From assembly GCA_050329575.1 (NCBI GenBank), contig JBHJOP010000039.1, forward strand, positions 16,270 to 80,269: a DNA stretch of 64,000 nt, given 5' to 3'. Source of the DNA: JAUXFS01 sp050329575. GTDB lineage: Bacteria > Pseudomonadota > Alphaproteobacteria > Rhodospirillales > Defluviicoccaceae. The position numbers and the translations under genes are program-made. The notes beneath the pieces are model-generated. The model worked only from the letters and a program-made list of their open reading frames with translations, was not told where the DNA came from and did not search any database. This document shows positions 18,076-27,660 of this stretch, one piece after another (position 1 is the first letter of the stretch; each line of letters starts with the position of its first letter).

Positions 18076-18432
18076 ATGGGCGGGCCCGGGCTCTACAACT
18101 ATTGGATCGTCGTCGTTTTGATGATGATCGGCTTTTTCGTCGTCATCGCCCAGGGCAATCTTGTCAAGAAGATCTTCGGTCTCAACGTCTTCCAGGTCGC
18201 GGTCTTCGTCTTCTACATTTCGATGGCGAAGGTGGAGGGTGGCACCGCACCGATCCTGGACGACCGAATCGAGATCTATTCCAACCCCCTGCCCCACGTG
18301 CTCATCCTCACCGCCATCGTCGTCGGCGTCGCCACCATGGCGCTCGGGCTGGCATTGGTGGTGCGCATCCGCGACGCCTACGGCACCATCGAGGAGGACG
18401 AGATCGAGCAGCTAGAGGGCGATACCCCTTGA
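18076..18432 (+). CDS. mrpC: Mrp-type antiporter subunit C
   Basis: A 118-residue protein with three helices, related to NuoK. It has the MrpC pattern KKIFGLNVFQVAVFVFYISM and DPLPHVLILTAIVV-like NPLPHVLILTAIVVG. It overlaps the next gene through TTGA. Confidence 0.93.
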   Translation: MGGPGLYNYWIVVVLMMIGFFVVIAQGNLVKKIFGLNVFQVAVFVFYISMAKVEGGTAPILDDRIEIYSNPLPHVLILTAIVVGVATMALGLALVVRIRDAYGTIEEDEIEQLEGDTP

Positions 18433-19910
18433 TCTCGCCGCATCTGCCGGTGCTGCAGGTGGTGGTGCCGCTGATCGCGGCCCCGGCGTGCGTGCTGGTG
18501 CGTCACGGCACCATCGCCTGGGCGCTGGCCCTCGTCATCACCTGGTCGACCTTCGCTATCGCCCTCGTGCTACTGGTCGATGTCACCGGGAGCGGCCCGA
18601 TCTCGTATGCGATCGGCGGCTGGCCGCCGCCGTGGGGTATCGAATACCGGGTCGACGCCCTCGGTGCCTTCGTGGTGGTGATCGTCAGCGCGGTCGGCGC
18701 CGCCGTGATGCCGTTCGCCCGCGCCAGCGTCGCCCGCGAGGTGGCCGCCGACCGCGTCTACCTGTTCTACACCATGTATCTGCTCTGCCTCGCGGGACTG
18801 CTCGGCATCACCGTCACCGGCGATGCGTTCAACCTGTTCGTGTTCCTCGAGATCTCGTCGCTGTCGTCCTACGTGCTGATCAGTCTCGGCCGCGACCGCC
18901 GCGCGGTGACCGCCGCGTTTCGTTACCTGATCCTCGGCACCATTGGCGCCACCTTCTACATCATCGGCGTCGGCATGATGTACATGGTGACCGGTACCCT
19001 CAACATCGCCGACCTCGCGGAACGGCTGCCGGCGATGGCGGACTCGCGCACCGTGCAGATGGCGCTGGCCTTCCTCACCGTCGGCATCAGCCTCAAGCTG
19101 GCGCTGTTTCCGCTGCACCTTTGGCTGCCCAACGCTTACACCTTCGCGCCGTCGGCGGTGACGGTGTTCCTCGCGGCGACGGCGACCAAGGTCGCGGTCT
19201 ACGTTTTGATGCGGATCGTCTACACGGTGTTCGGCGGGACGGTCATCTTCGCCGAGATGCCGATCGACGAGATGCTGATGGGGCTCGGCATGTTGGCGAT
19301 GATCGGCGCTTCGCTGGTCGCCGCTTTCCAGGACAACGTCAAGCGTCTGCTCGCCTATTCCAGCCTGTCGCAGATCGGCTACATCGTCCTTGGCCTCAGT
19401 CTCGCCAATGTTTCCGGACTCGCCGGCGGGATCGTCCACCTGTTCAACCACGCCATGATGAAGGGCACCCTGTTCGTGGCGATGGGCTGCGTGTTCTACC
19501 GGGTGGGATCGGTGCACATCGATGCCCTCGCCGGGGTCGGCCGGCGGATGCCGTTCACCATGGCGGGAGCCCTGGTCGGCGGGCTGAGCCTGATCGGGGC
19601 TCCGCTGACAGTCGGCTTCGTCTCCAAGTGGTACCTGATCAGGGGCGCCCTCGAGCGCGGCCTGTGGCCGGTGGCCATGGTCGTTCTGGTCAGCGGCCTC
19701 CTCGCCCTGATCTACTTCTGGCGGATCGTCGAGGCCGCCTATTTTCGCCCGGCTCCCGCGAGCGCCGCCGAGATCCATGAAGCGCCGCTCGGGATGCTGA
19801 TCTCGCTCGGCGTTCTGGCGGCGGCGTGCATCGGATTCGGCTTCGATGCGACCCCGACCATGACCATCGCCCTGCAGGCGGCGGCCAGCCTGCTCGGAGC
19901 GCAACCGTGA
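18429..19910 (+). CDS. mrpD: Mrp-type antiporter subunit D (NuoL/M/N-like), first copy
   Basis: A 493-residue proton-conducting subunit with about 14 helices of the NADH-quinone oxidoreductase/MrpD family. Visible hallmarks are GDAFNLFVFLEISSLSSYVL, KLALFPLHLWLPNAYTFAPS with the key lysine and a LAYSSLSQIGY segment, HLFNHAMMKGTLF. The start is TTG overlapping the mrpC stop. The first of three paralogous antiporter-like subunits in the operon, which together likely form the ion channels. Confidence 0.93.
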   Translation: MISPHLPVLQVVVPLIAAPACVLVRHGTIAWALALVITWSTFAIALVLLVDVTGSGPISYAIGGWPPPWGIEYRVDALGAFVVVIVSAVGAAVMPFARASVAREVAADRVYLFYTMYLLCLAGLLGITVTGDAFNLFVFLEISSLSSYVLISLGRDRRAVTAAFRYLILGTIGATFYIIGVGMMYMVTGTLNIADLAERLPAMADSRTVQMALAFLTVGISLKLALFPLHLWLPNAYTFAPSAVTVFLAATATKVAVYVLMRIVYTVFGGTVIFAEMPIDEMLMGLGMLAMIGASLVAAFQDNVKRLLAYSSLSQIGYIVLGLSLANVSGLAGGIVHLFNHAMMKGTLFVAMGCVFYRVGSVHIDALAGVGRRMPFTMAGALVGGLSLIGAPLTVGFVSKWYLIRGALERGLWPVAMVVLVSGLLALIYFWRIVEAAYFRPAPASAAEIHEAPLGMLISLGVLAAACIGFGFDATPTMTIALQAAASLLGAQP

Positions 19911-21376
19911 CGCCGCAGCTGGCGATGCCGCTGGCGGTGGCCTTGCCGCTGGTCGGCGTCGGCCTGATCGTGCTCGCCCGCCACCGGCCCAATCTGCGCG
20001 AAGCGATGACGCTCATCACCGCGGTCGCCTTGTTCGCCGTCGTGCTGTCGATCCTGCCGGCGGTGGCCCGCGGCGAACGACCGCAGGTGGTGCTGTTCGA
20101 GATGTTTCCCGGCATCGCCCTCGCCTTCTCGGCGGAGCCGCTGGGCGCCGCCTTCGCCGCCATCGCCAGCTTCCTGTGGATCGTCACCTCGGTCTACTCG
20201 ATCGGCTACATGCGCGGCCACCACGAACCGAACCAGACCCGCTTCTACGTCTTCTTCGCCGTCGCGCTGGCCACCACCATGGGGGTCGCCTTCTCCGCGA
20301 ACCTGCTAACCCTGTTCACTTTTTACGAAGCACTGACGGTCTGCACGTTTCCGCTCGTGACCCATGCCGGCACCGACGCGGCACGGCGCGCCGGGCGGGT
20401 CTATCTCGGCATCCTGCTCGGGACCTCGATCGGTTTTCAGTTGTTCGCCATCGTCGCCACCGCGGTGATCGCCGGAACCCTCGACTTCACGGACGGCGGC
20501 ATCCTCGCAGGCCGTGCCTCCGACGGCATGATTGCGTTTCTGCTCGCCCTTTACGTCTTTGGGATCGGCAAGGCGGCGCTGATGCCGTTCCACCGCTGGT
20601 TGCCGGCGGCGATGGTGGCACCGACCCCGGTCAGCGCCCTCCTGCACGCGGTCGCGGTGGTCAAGGCCGGCGTGTTCACGGTGCTCAAGGTCACCGTTTA
20701 CGTGTTCGGCATCGACTTGCTGGCGACGACCGGCGCCGGCCTCTGGCTCGCCTACGTCGCCGCGGCCACCATCCTGATCGGCTCACTGGTGGCGATGACC
20801 AAGGACAACCTCAAGGCGCGGCTTGCCTATTCGACGGTGAGCCAGCTCTCCTACGTCGTCCTCGGTGCGATGCTGGCGACCGCTGCCGGTGTCACCGGTG
20901 GCGCCATGCACATCGCCATGCATGCGTTTGGCAAGATCACCCTGTTCTTTTGTGCCGGCGCCATCCTGGTCGCCAGCCACGAGACGGAAATCAGCCGGAT
21001 GCGCGGTCTCGGTCGCCGGATGCCGTTCACCTTCGCCGCCTTCTTCGTCGCCGCCCTCAGCATCATCGGCCTGCCGCCGCTGGGCGGCGCCTGGAGCAAG
21101 TTCGCGTTGATCGTCGCCGCCGTCGATACGGGACAACTGGTGCTGGTCGCAGTGCTGATGCTCTCGTCGCTGCTCAACATCGCCTATCTAGTCCCGGTGG
21201 CGATCCGCGGCTTCCTGCCGGCGCCGGCGACGCCGGCCGGCACCGCCGCGACCGGCCTCGCCGAGGCGCCGCTGCTCTGCGTGGTGCCGTTGTGGCTGAC
21301 CGCGATCGGCTGTGTCGTGCTGTTTTTCTATGCCGACCACCTCTACGATTTCCTGAGACCGCTGGGGGGAGGATAA
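19907..21376 (+). CDS. Mrp-type antiporter subunit, second NuoL/MrpD-like copy
   Basis: A 489-residue paralogue with YSIGYMRGHHEPNQTRFY, a NLLTLFTFYEALTVCTFPLV segment, KAALMPFHRWLPAAMVAPTP with conserved Lys and His, and LAYSTVSQLSYVVLG. It resembles the N-terminal antiporter module of MrpA and NuoL more than MrpD. Since no full-length MrpA is present, this gene plus the DUF4040 gene probably supply the two halves of MrpA. GTG start overlaps the mrpD stop as GTGA. Confidence 0.9.
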   Translation: MTPQLAMPLAVALPLVGVGLIVLARHRPNLREAMTLITAVALFAVVLSILPAVARGERPQVVLFEMFPGIALAFSAEPLGAAFAAIASFLWIVTSVYSIGYMRGHHEPNQTRFYVFFAVALATTMGVAFSANLLTLFTFYEALTVCTFPLVTHAGTDAARRAGRVYLGILLGTSIGFQLFAIVATAVIAGTLDFTDGGILAGRASDGMIAFLLALYVFGIGKAALMPFHRWLPAAMVAPTPVSALLHAVAVVKAGVFTVLKVTVYVFGIDLLATTGAGLWLAYVAAATILIGSLVAMTKDNLKARLAYSTVSQLSYVVLGAMLATAAGVTGGAMHIAMHAFGKITLFFCAGAILVASHETEISRMRGLGRRMPFTFAAFFVAALSIIGLPPLGGAWSKFALIVAAVDTGQLVLVAVLMLSSLLNIAYLVPVAIRGFLPAPATPAGTAATGLAEAPLLCVVPLWLTAIGCVVLFFYADHLYDFLRPLGGG

Positions 21377-21382
21377 TCGTTG

Positions 21383-21646
21383 ATGTCCGACGGAGAGCGC
21401 CCCGGCGGCCGGAGCACCGAGAAACCGACCATGGCGGGCAAGCTCGTCTGGGGACTGGGTCTGCTGTGCGCGCTGCTGTTCGGCGCCGACGCCTTCTACG
21501 CCAGGCACGGCCAGTTCGCGATCGAGGACGGGTTCGGCTTCTTCGCGATCTTCGGCTTCGTTGCCTGCGCGGCGGCAGTGCTGGCCGCCCGAGGGGTGCG
21601 TCGGCATTTGCAGCGCCGGGAAGACTTCTACGACCGCGATGATTAG
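21383..21646 (+). CDS. Small two-helix membrane protein of the Mrp operon
   Basis: An 87-residue protein with two hydrophobic segments (LVWGLGLLCALLFGADAFY and FFAIFGFVACAAAVLAARGV) and charged ends, ending REDFYDRDD. It is not one of the standard Mrp subunits. Position between two antiporter-like genes and the overlap of its stop with the next start (ATGATTAG) indicate a role in the same complex. ATG at 21383 is preferred to a TTG just upstream. Confidence 0.75.
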   Translation: MSDGERPGGRSTEKPTMAGKLVWGLGLLCALLFGADAFYARHGQFAIEDGFGFFAIFGFVACAAAVLAARGVRRHLQRREDFYDRDD

Positions 21647-23327
21647 CGTCAACCCCGGCCTGATCCTCGTCCTCGGTGCCCTTGTGGTGCCGTTGCTGCG
21701 CGGCAACGCCCGCGGCGTCGCAATGCTGGCGCTCTCGCTCGCTGGCCTCGCCTACTCCCTTTTGCTCCCGTCCGGCGGATCCGACCCCGCCTCGTTCCTC
21801 GACTTCGATCTGGTGCTGCTCCGCGTCGATCCGCTGGCCAGGGCGTTCGGCGGCGTTTTCTTCGTTGCCGCCGCGCTGGCGGCGCTGTTCGGGTTTCAGG
21901 ATCGCGACCCGATCGCGCAAACCGCCGCTCTCGTCTATGCCGGAGGGGCGATCGGCGCCGTGTTCGCCGGCGATCTGATCACCCTGTTCGTGTTCTGGGA
22001 GCTGACCGCGATCTCTTCGGTTTTCCTGGTCTGGGCGGGAGGGACCGAGCGCGCCTACCGCGCCGGCCTGCGCTATCTGATCGTCCAGGTCGGCTCCGGG
22101 GTGATCCTGCTCGCCGGGCTGATCATACACGCTGCGGAGACCGGCTCGGTCGCCTTCGATCACCTCGGCCTCGCCGGCCCCGGGCCGGTGCTGATCCTGG
22201 TCGCCATCGGAATCAAGTGCGCCTTCCCACTGCTCCACGCCTGGCTCGCCGACGCCTATCCGGAGGCGAGCCCCGCCGGGACCGTGTGGCTGAGCGCGTT
22301 CACCACCAAGCTCGCGGTCTACGCCCTCGCGCGGGGCTATGCCGGCACCGAGATCCTGATCTGGATCGGCGCGGTGATGACGGTGTTCCCGATCGTCTAC
22401 GCGGTGCTCGCGGACGACCTCCGCCGGGTGCTAGCCCACAGCCTCAACATCCAGCTCGGCTTCATGGTGGCGGCGATCGGCGTCGGCGGCGCGATGGCAA
22501 TCAACGGCGCGGTCGCGCATGCCCTTGGCCACATCCTCTACAAGGCTCTGCTGTTCATGACGATCGGCGCGGTGCTGACGCAGTCCGGCACCGCCAAGGC
22601 CTCGGACCTCGGCGGGCTGTGGCGCAGCATGCCGTGGACCGCTGCCTGTTGCGTCGTCGGGGCGGCCTCGATCTCGGCTGTGCCGCTGTTCAGCGGCTAC
22701 GCCAGCAAGTCCCTGATCCTTGCCGTGGTCGCCGGCGGCGGCCACTTCGTTCCGTGGCTGCTGCTGTTGACGGCGTCGGCCGGGGTCATCGCCTACGCCG
22801 GGGTCAAGGTGCCCTACGCCGCCTTCTTCGCTCCCGACCGCGGCCTCCGCTGTTCGGAGGCGCCGTGGAACATGCGGCTGGCGATGGCGATCGCCGCGGT
22901 GGCCTGCATTGCCATGGGAGCGCTGCCTCAGATGTTCTACAGCTTGCTGCCCTACCCAGTCTCCTACGATCCCTACACCGTCGACCACGTCGTTGGCCAG
23001 TTGCAGCTCCTGCTGTTCGCCGCCCTCGCCTTGGTCGTGCTGCAGAGGGCCGGCCTCTATCCGTGGACGGCGGGTCGCGAGTTGGTCGACGTCGATATCC
23101 TCTACCGCAGGGGCCTGCCGGCCCTCGCCCGCTGGTTCGTCCGCAGCTTCGGCCCGATCGACCGGGCGGTGCGGCGAATCACCGTGGATGCGTTCCGGCG
23201 TCTGGTGACGCAGATCTACCGCCACCAAGGTCCCGCCGGCGCCCTGACCCGCACCGCCAACGCCGGCAACATGGTGTTCTGGGTGATAGTGATGCTCGCC
23301 GGCTATCTGGTGATCTACTTCGTCTAG
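21639..23327 (+). CDS. Mrp-type antiporter subunit, third NuoL/MrpD-like copy
   Basis: A 562-residue third paralogue. It has GDLITLFVFWELTAISSVFLV, IKCAFPLLHAWLADAYPEAS with the conserved lysine, and AHALGHILYKALLFMTIGAV. The C-terminal about 100 residues form an extra arm (ELVDVDILYRRGLPALARW...) followed by a last helix, as in long MrpD/HyfB-like proteins. It closes the operon. Three antiporter-like subunits suggest three proton or sodium paths, as in Mrp and Mbs-type complexes. Confidence 0.9.
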   Translation: MISVNPGLILVLGALVVPLLRGNARGVAMLALSLAGLAYSLLLPSGGSDPASFLDFDLVLLRVDPLARAFGGVFFVAAALAALFGFQDRDPIAQTAALVYAGGAIGAVFAGDLITLFVFWELTAISSVFLVWAGGTERAYRAGLRYLIVQVGSGVILLAGLIIHAAETGSVAFDHLGLAGPGPVLILVAIGIKCAFPLLHAWLADAYPEASPAGTVWLSAFTTKLAVYALARGYAGTEILIWIGAVMTVFPIVYAVLADDLRRVLAHSLNIQLGFMVAAIGVGGAMAINGAVAHALGHILYKALLFMTIGAVLTQSGTAKASDLGGLWRSMPWTAACCVVGAASISAVPLFSGYASKSLILAVVAGGGHFVPWLLLLTASAGVIAYAGVKVPYAAFFAPDRGLRCSEAPWNMRLAMAIAAVACIAMGALPQMFYSLLPYPVSYDPYTVDHVVGQLQLLLFAALALVVLQRAGLYPWTAGRELVDVDILYRRGLPALARWFVRSFGPIDRAVRRITVDAFRRLVTQIYRHQGPAGALTRTANAGNMVFWVIVMLAGYLVIYFV

Positions 23328-23399
23328 CGCCACCGGCAGCGGGGACGGGACGGTGTGGCGGTGGCGAGAACCATCGCCGGGCGGGCCGGTGCCGCCTTC

Positions 23400-24176
23400 T
23401 CAACCGCTGCGGGCGGACGGTTTCGGCGCCTCCATCGTCGCTTCGGGACTCCAACGGGGGTCGGGGGCCTCGGCGAAGACCCGGCGCAGGCCCTCGCTCC
23501 AGTGGCGGCTGAGGGCGCTGAAGTAGGGGTCGTCGTCGCGGATGCGCTGGTGGCAGGCGATCCGGTACGTGTCGGCCTTGTAGATCACCAGATCGATCGG
23601 TGGTCCGACCGAGATGTTGGCGCGAATCGTCGAATCGAACGACACCAGCGCGCACTTGGCGGTCTGCACCAGCCCGACGTCGGCAGCCAGCACCCGTTCC
23701 AGGATCGGCTTGCCGTACTTGGTCTCGCCCATCTGGAAATAGGGCGTCCCCTCGCTCGCCTCGATGAAGTTGCCGGCCGGATAGACCAGGAACAGCCGCG
23801 GCCGCTCGCCCTTGATCTGGCCGCCGACGATCAGCGAGGCGTTGAACTCGGTCCCGTGGGCCTGGAAGTAGGTGCCGTCGCGGTCGAACACCGCGCGCAG
23901 GAATCCGCCGACGATCTTGGTGGCATCGAACAGGGTATCGATCTGGAATAGGCTGCGTCCGGGGTCGTCGGTGCCGAGGCCGCGCTCGACCATGCTGATC
24001 ACCTCCTGGGTGACCGCGAGGTTGCCGGCGGTCAACAGCACGATCACCCGGTCGCCCGACTTCTCGAAGATGAACACCTTGCGGAACGTCGAGACGCTGT
24101 CGACCCCCGCGTTGGTGCGGGAGTCGGCAGCGAAGACCAAGCCCTCGTCGACCCTGATGCCGAGGCAGTAGGACAT
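23400..24176 (-). CDS. Anbu-type proteasome-like peptidase
   Basis: A 258-residue Ntn-hydrolase of the Anbu family, the bacterial relative of the 20S proteasome beta subunit. The start MSYCLGIRVDEGLVFAADSR and the next TNAGVDSVSTFRKVFIF are family signatures; Ser2 would become the N-terminal nucleophile after Met removal. Acidic and lysine residues expected for the active site are present in AADSRTN and FRKV. Last gene of the four-gene Anbu operon (ATP-grasp, alpha-E, transglutaminase, Anbu), which in other bacteria accompanies a peptide or amide tag-making set. Its substrate is unknown. Confidence 0.9.
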   Translation of the reverse strand: MSYCLGIRVDEGLVFAADSRTNAGVDSVSTFRKVFIFEKSGDRVIVLLTAGNLAVTQEVISMVERGLGTDDPGRSLFQIDTLFDATKIVGGFLRAVFDRDGTYFQAHGTEFNASLIVGGQIKGERPRLFLVYPAGNFIEASEGTPYFQMGETKYGKPILERVLAADVGLVQTAKCALVSFDSTIRANISVGPPIDLVIYKADTYRIACHQRIRDDDPYFSALSRHWSEGLRRVFAEAPDPRWSPEATMEAPKPSARSG

Positions 24177-24220
24177 GGCCCCATTCTAGCCGATTGCGCC
24201 GCTCCTGGCGCGGTCGTTGT

Positions 24221-25030
24221 TCATTGGCCCTCACAGACCTGGACCCTGACCGACATCTCCTCGATCCCGCCGCCCTTGCGCAGTCCGCGGATCGGACACG
24301 CACCGGCATAGTCGAAGGCGACCGCGAGCCGAACGTAGGCGTCGGTGGCGCAAAGGCCGTTCGTTGGATCGAACGACACCCAGCCGAGATCTTCGATGTA
24401 GGCTTCCGCCCAGGCATGGCTGGCGAGACCGGCGCCGCGGCCGCCGTCGTGGTCGAACAGATAGCCGCTGACGTAGCGGGCCGGCACCCCCAACAACCGG
24501 CAGCAGGCGATGAACAGGTGGGCATGGTCCTGGCACACTCCGAAGCCGTGCTCGAGAGCTTCGGCCGCGGTGCTCTCGACGTCGGTGTAGCCGGGATCGT
24601 AGACGATCCGCTGGTGGATCCCCCACATCAGCGCATGCAGGGCGGCGATCGTCCCCTCGTCGTCCATTCTCTCCACATACGGCTTGGCGAAGTCGGCGAC
24701 ACCGCCCTCGATGCGGGTGTAGCGCGTGTCGCGCAGGAACATCGGCGGTGGCAACCCGTCGTCTGCCGGCAGCATGCCGCAGGTGTCGTAGGTCTCGACC
24801 TCGCCACGGACCAGCACCGGCACCTCGTCGTGGGGACCGTCCTGGACCGACACGTGGGCTGTGTTACCGAAGCCGTCGGACCACGGCCGCAGCTTTCCGG
24901 GGGTGAGGATCTGCCACGACAGCAGAGCCTGGGATTGATCGGCCCGCGGCGTCAAGCGCAGGTACTGGATGCTGTGCTGGGCCGGTCGCCCGAACCGGTA
25001 GTGAGTTTCGTGCTCGATGGTCAGCTTCAT
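24221..25030 (-). CDS. Transglutaminase-like protein of the Anbu operon
   Basis: A 269-residue protein with an N-terminal beta-rich bacterial transglutaminase-like region (MKLTIEHETHYRFGRPAQHS) and the catalytic triad Cys in GVCQDHAHLF, His in SHAWAEAY and Asp in WVSFDPTNG. Such proteins are cysteine proteases or amide-forming enzymes. The ATG at 25030 overlaps the alpha-E stop as ATGA; longer upstream readings are shadows of that gene. Confidence 0.92.
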   Translation of the reverse strand: MKLTIEHETHYRFGRPAQHSIQYLRLTPRADQSQALLSWQILTPGKLRPWSDGFGNTAHVSVQDGPHDEVPVLVRGEVETYDTCGMLPADDGLPPPMFLRDTRYTRIEGGVADFAKPYVERMDDEGTIAALHALMWGIHQRIVYDPGYTDVESTAAEALEHGFGVCQDHAHLFIACCRLLGVPARYVSGYLFDHDGGRGAGLASHAWAEAYIEDLGWVSFDPTNGLCATDAYVRLAVAFDYAGACPIRGLRKGGGIEEMSVRVQVCEGQ

Positions 25031-25962
25031 GGCACCAACATGAACTCCTTTCCGATCATGGCGTGCAGCTCGTTGTTGCGGCTGATGAACCCGCCGAGGT
25101 AGCGGGGCAGCCCGGAGCGCAGGATGCCGTCGATGCGGTTGCGCTGCATCTGGTCGCGCGCCTGGGCGGCGAGCAGGGTGCAGGGGGCGTTGCCGCGCAG
25201 CTGGCGAAGGATCTCGGTCATCTCGTTGATGCATGCGAGCAGAGAGCGCGGCATGTCGGCGCGCAGCACCAGCAGTTCCGCCACCCGCTTCGGTTCGATG
25301 ATCCCCGAATAGACCTCGCGGTAGGCCTTGAAGGCGCTGAACGCGCGCAGCAGCGCGCCCCAGCGGTAATAGTCCTCGGCCCCCAGCGGCTTGCCGCTCT
25401 TCGGGGTCAGCATCTCCCACTTGATCGCGAGCACTCGGGCGGAGTTGTCGGCCCGCTCGACGAAGGTGCCGAGGCGGGAGAAGGTGAAAGCATTGCCGCG
25501 CCGCATGGTGCCGTAGATGGCGCCGCGAAACAAATGCGAGCGCTCCTTGACCCAGTCGAAGAACTCGCCGAAGCCCTGGTCGAGCATCCTCGCATACGAG
25601 ACCCGCTCAAGCTCCAGGTAGGTCTGGTTGATGCCCTCCCAGACCTCGGTGGTGAGCGCGGTGCGCGTCGCCCGGGCGTTCTCTCGGGCATTGTGGATGG
25701 CCGAGCGGATGCTGTTGGGGTTGTCCGCATCGAGCGCCATGTAGGCCATCATCGTTGCCGGCGTCACCTCCGCATAGCGGGCGAGGAACTGCGCGCGGTC
25801 GCCGCCGAGTCGCAGCGGCGCCTCCCACTCCGACCCGCCCTCCCCGCCCGCGGCGGGCAGCAGCGACATGTAGTAGGAGCTGGCCAGCAGCCGCGCCATG
25901 TTTTCGGCGCGTTCGACGTAGCGGGCCATCCAATAGACGTTGTTGGCGGTGCGCCCGAGCAT
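25027..25962 (-). CDS. Alpha-E domain protein of the Anbu operon
   Basis: A 311-residue, almost wholly helical protein of the alpha-E (DUF403) family, opening MLGRTANNVYWMARYVERAENMARL and containing TFSRLGTFVERADNSARVL. Members always accompany circularly permuted ATP-grasp and transglutaminase genes. Biochemical role is not established; it may be a scaffold for the ligase. It lies three bases after the ATP-grasp stop. Confidence 0.92.
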   Translation of the reverse strand: MLGRTANNVYWMARYVERAENMARLLASSYYMSLLPAAGGEGGSEWEAPLRLGGDRAQFLARYAEVTPATMMAYMALDADNPNSIRSAIHNARENARATRTALTTEVWEGINQTYLELERVSYARMLDQGFGEFFDWVKERSHLFRGAIYGTMRRGNAFTFSRLGTFVERADNSARVLAIKWEMLTPKSGKPLGAEDYYRWGALLRAFSAFKAYREVYSGIIEPKRVAELLVLRADMPRSLLACINEMTEILRQLRGNAPCTLLAAQARDQMQRNRIDGILRSGLPRYLGGFISRNNELHAMIGKEFMLVP

Positions 25963-25965
25963 CGC

Positions 25966-27384
25966 TCAGCCCTCCAGCACCCAGGTGTCCTTGGTGCCGC
26001 CGCCCTGTGACGAGTTGACCACCAGCGACCCCTCGCGCAGCGCGACCCGGGTCAGCCCGCCCGGCACCACGGTCGTTGTCTCGCCGCTCAGCACGTAAGG
26101 CCTGAGATCGACGTGCCGAGGGACGATCTCACCGTTGATCAGCGTCGGGCAGGTCGACAGGCTGAGGGTCGGCTGGGCGATGAACCCGTCGGGATTGGCG
26201 AGAATTCTGTTCCGGAACTCAAACCTCGCTTCGGCCGTGCTGGTCGGTCCCACCAGCATCCCGTAGCCACCGGAGCCGGCGACTTCCTTGACCACCAACT
26301 CGTCGAGGTGTTCGAGCACGTAGGCGCGATCGTCCGCCTCACTGAGCCTGTAGGTGGGCACGTTGCTGAGGATTGGTTTCTCGCCGAGATAGAAACGGAT
26401 CATCTCCGGCACGTAAGTATAGACGGCCTTGTCGTCGGCGATGCCGGTGCCAATGGCGTTGGCGAGGGTGACGCGGCCGTTGCGGATCACCGACAGCAGG
26501 CCCGGCACGCCCAGGGTCGATCCCGGATCGAAAGCGAGCGGATCGATGTAGTCGTCGTCGATCCGTCGGTAGAGCACGTCGACCCGTGCCGGACCGTCGG
26601 TGGTGCGCATGAACAGGGTGTCGTCGTCGACGAACAGATCGGAGCCCTCGACCAGTTCGACGCCCATCTGCTGGGCGAGGAAGGCGTGCTCGAAGTAAGC
26701 GCTGTTGAAGTGGCCCGGCGTCAGCACCACCACCGTCGGATCGGCGATTCCCGGCGGCGCCGAAGCGCGCAGGGTGCGCAGCAGCGCCTCGGGGTAATGG
26801 TTGACCGGCGCCACCGAGTGCAGCGCGAACAGCTCCGGGAACAGCCGCATCATCGTCTCCCGGTTTTCCAGCATGTAGGAGACTCCCGACGGCACCCGCG
26901 CGTTGTCCTCGAGCACGTAGAACTCGGTGGCCGACACCCGCACCACGTCGATGCCGGCAACGTGCACGTAGACGCCGCGCGGCACGTCCAGTCCCAGCAC
27001 CTCGGGGCGGAACGCTGGGTTGTTGAGGATCAATGGCGAGGGAATCCGACCCGCCTTGAGGATATGCTGCTCGTGGTAGACATCCTCAAGAAAGGCGTTG
27101 AGCGCCCGCACCCGCTGGCAGACGCCGGTGGAGACCACGTTCCATTCCTCGGTATCGAGGATCCGCGGGATGACATCGAACGGGATCAGCCGTTCCGCGC
27201 CCTCGTCGCTGCCGTACACCGAAAAGGTGATTCCAAGGCGCTGGAAGATCAGGTCCGCCTGCTGGTGTTTCTCGATCAAGCGCTTCGGAAGTACGCCGTC
27301 CAGCCACGCGCCATACGCCCGATAGGCGTTGCGCAGGCCGTTCTCGCCTCCGTTCATCTCGTCGAACGCCGCGTCGAGCGTCAT
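25966..27384 (-). CDS. Circularly permuted ATP-grasp protein (type 2), Anbu operon
   Basis: A 472-residue protein of the CP_ATPgrasp_2 family. Recognisable parts are GITFSVYGSDEGAERLIPFD, ERPDGKPY-equivalent DVPRGVYVHVAGIDVVR, FYVLEDNARVPSGVSYMLEN, and VVKEVAGSGGYGMLVGP. ATP-grasp enzymes form amide or similar bonds using ATP, so this one is the likely ligase of the operon. ATG at 27384 follows AGGAGCGGGC; the frame is open to 27441 but without a better site. First gene of the unit. Confidence 0.9.
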   Translation of the reverse strand: MTLDAAFDEMNGGENGLRNAYRAYGAWLDGVLPKRLIEKHQQADLIFQRLGITFSVYGSDEGAERLIPFDVIPRILDTEEWNVVSTGVCQRVRALNAFLEDVYHEQHILKAGRIPSPLILNNPAFRPEVLGLDVPRGVYVHVAGIDVVRVSATEFYVLEDNARVPSGVSYMLENRETMMRLFPELFALHSVAPVNHYPEALLRTLRASAPPGIADPTVVVLTPGHFNSAYFEHAFLAQQMGVELVEGSDLFVDDDTLFMRTTDGPARVDVLYRRIDDDYIDPLAFDPGSTLGVPGLLSVIRNGRVTLANAIGTGIADDKAVYTYVPEMIRFYLGEKPILSNVPTYRLSEADDRAYVLEHLDELVVKEVAGSGGYGMLVGPTSTAEARFEFRNRILANPDGFIAQPTLSLSTCPTLINGEIVPRHVDLRPYVLSGETTTVVPGGLTRVALREGSLVVNSSQGGGTKDTWVLEG

Positions 27385-27660
27385 GCCCGCCCGCTCCTGT
27401 GAGTGCCACTGAACTCTGGTCCGCCGCCCGGTCGTGAGCAAGCCACGTGCCAGACCATCCCCAGTGAAGGCCCCTGATCCCTAACCCCTTTTCAAGCATA
27501 TGGTTGCGGATCGTCCTTAATGCTCGATCGCACGATCACACGACGGCCGCGCGCGCTCGGTCTGCACCGAAAAGCATCAAGGAGCGGCTGTTGCCCAAAC
27601 GATGGGCGAAGCAGCACGATGGCCGCAGATCTCCAAACCGGGGGGCGCGAAGGCGAACGC

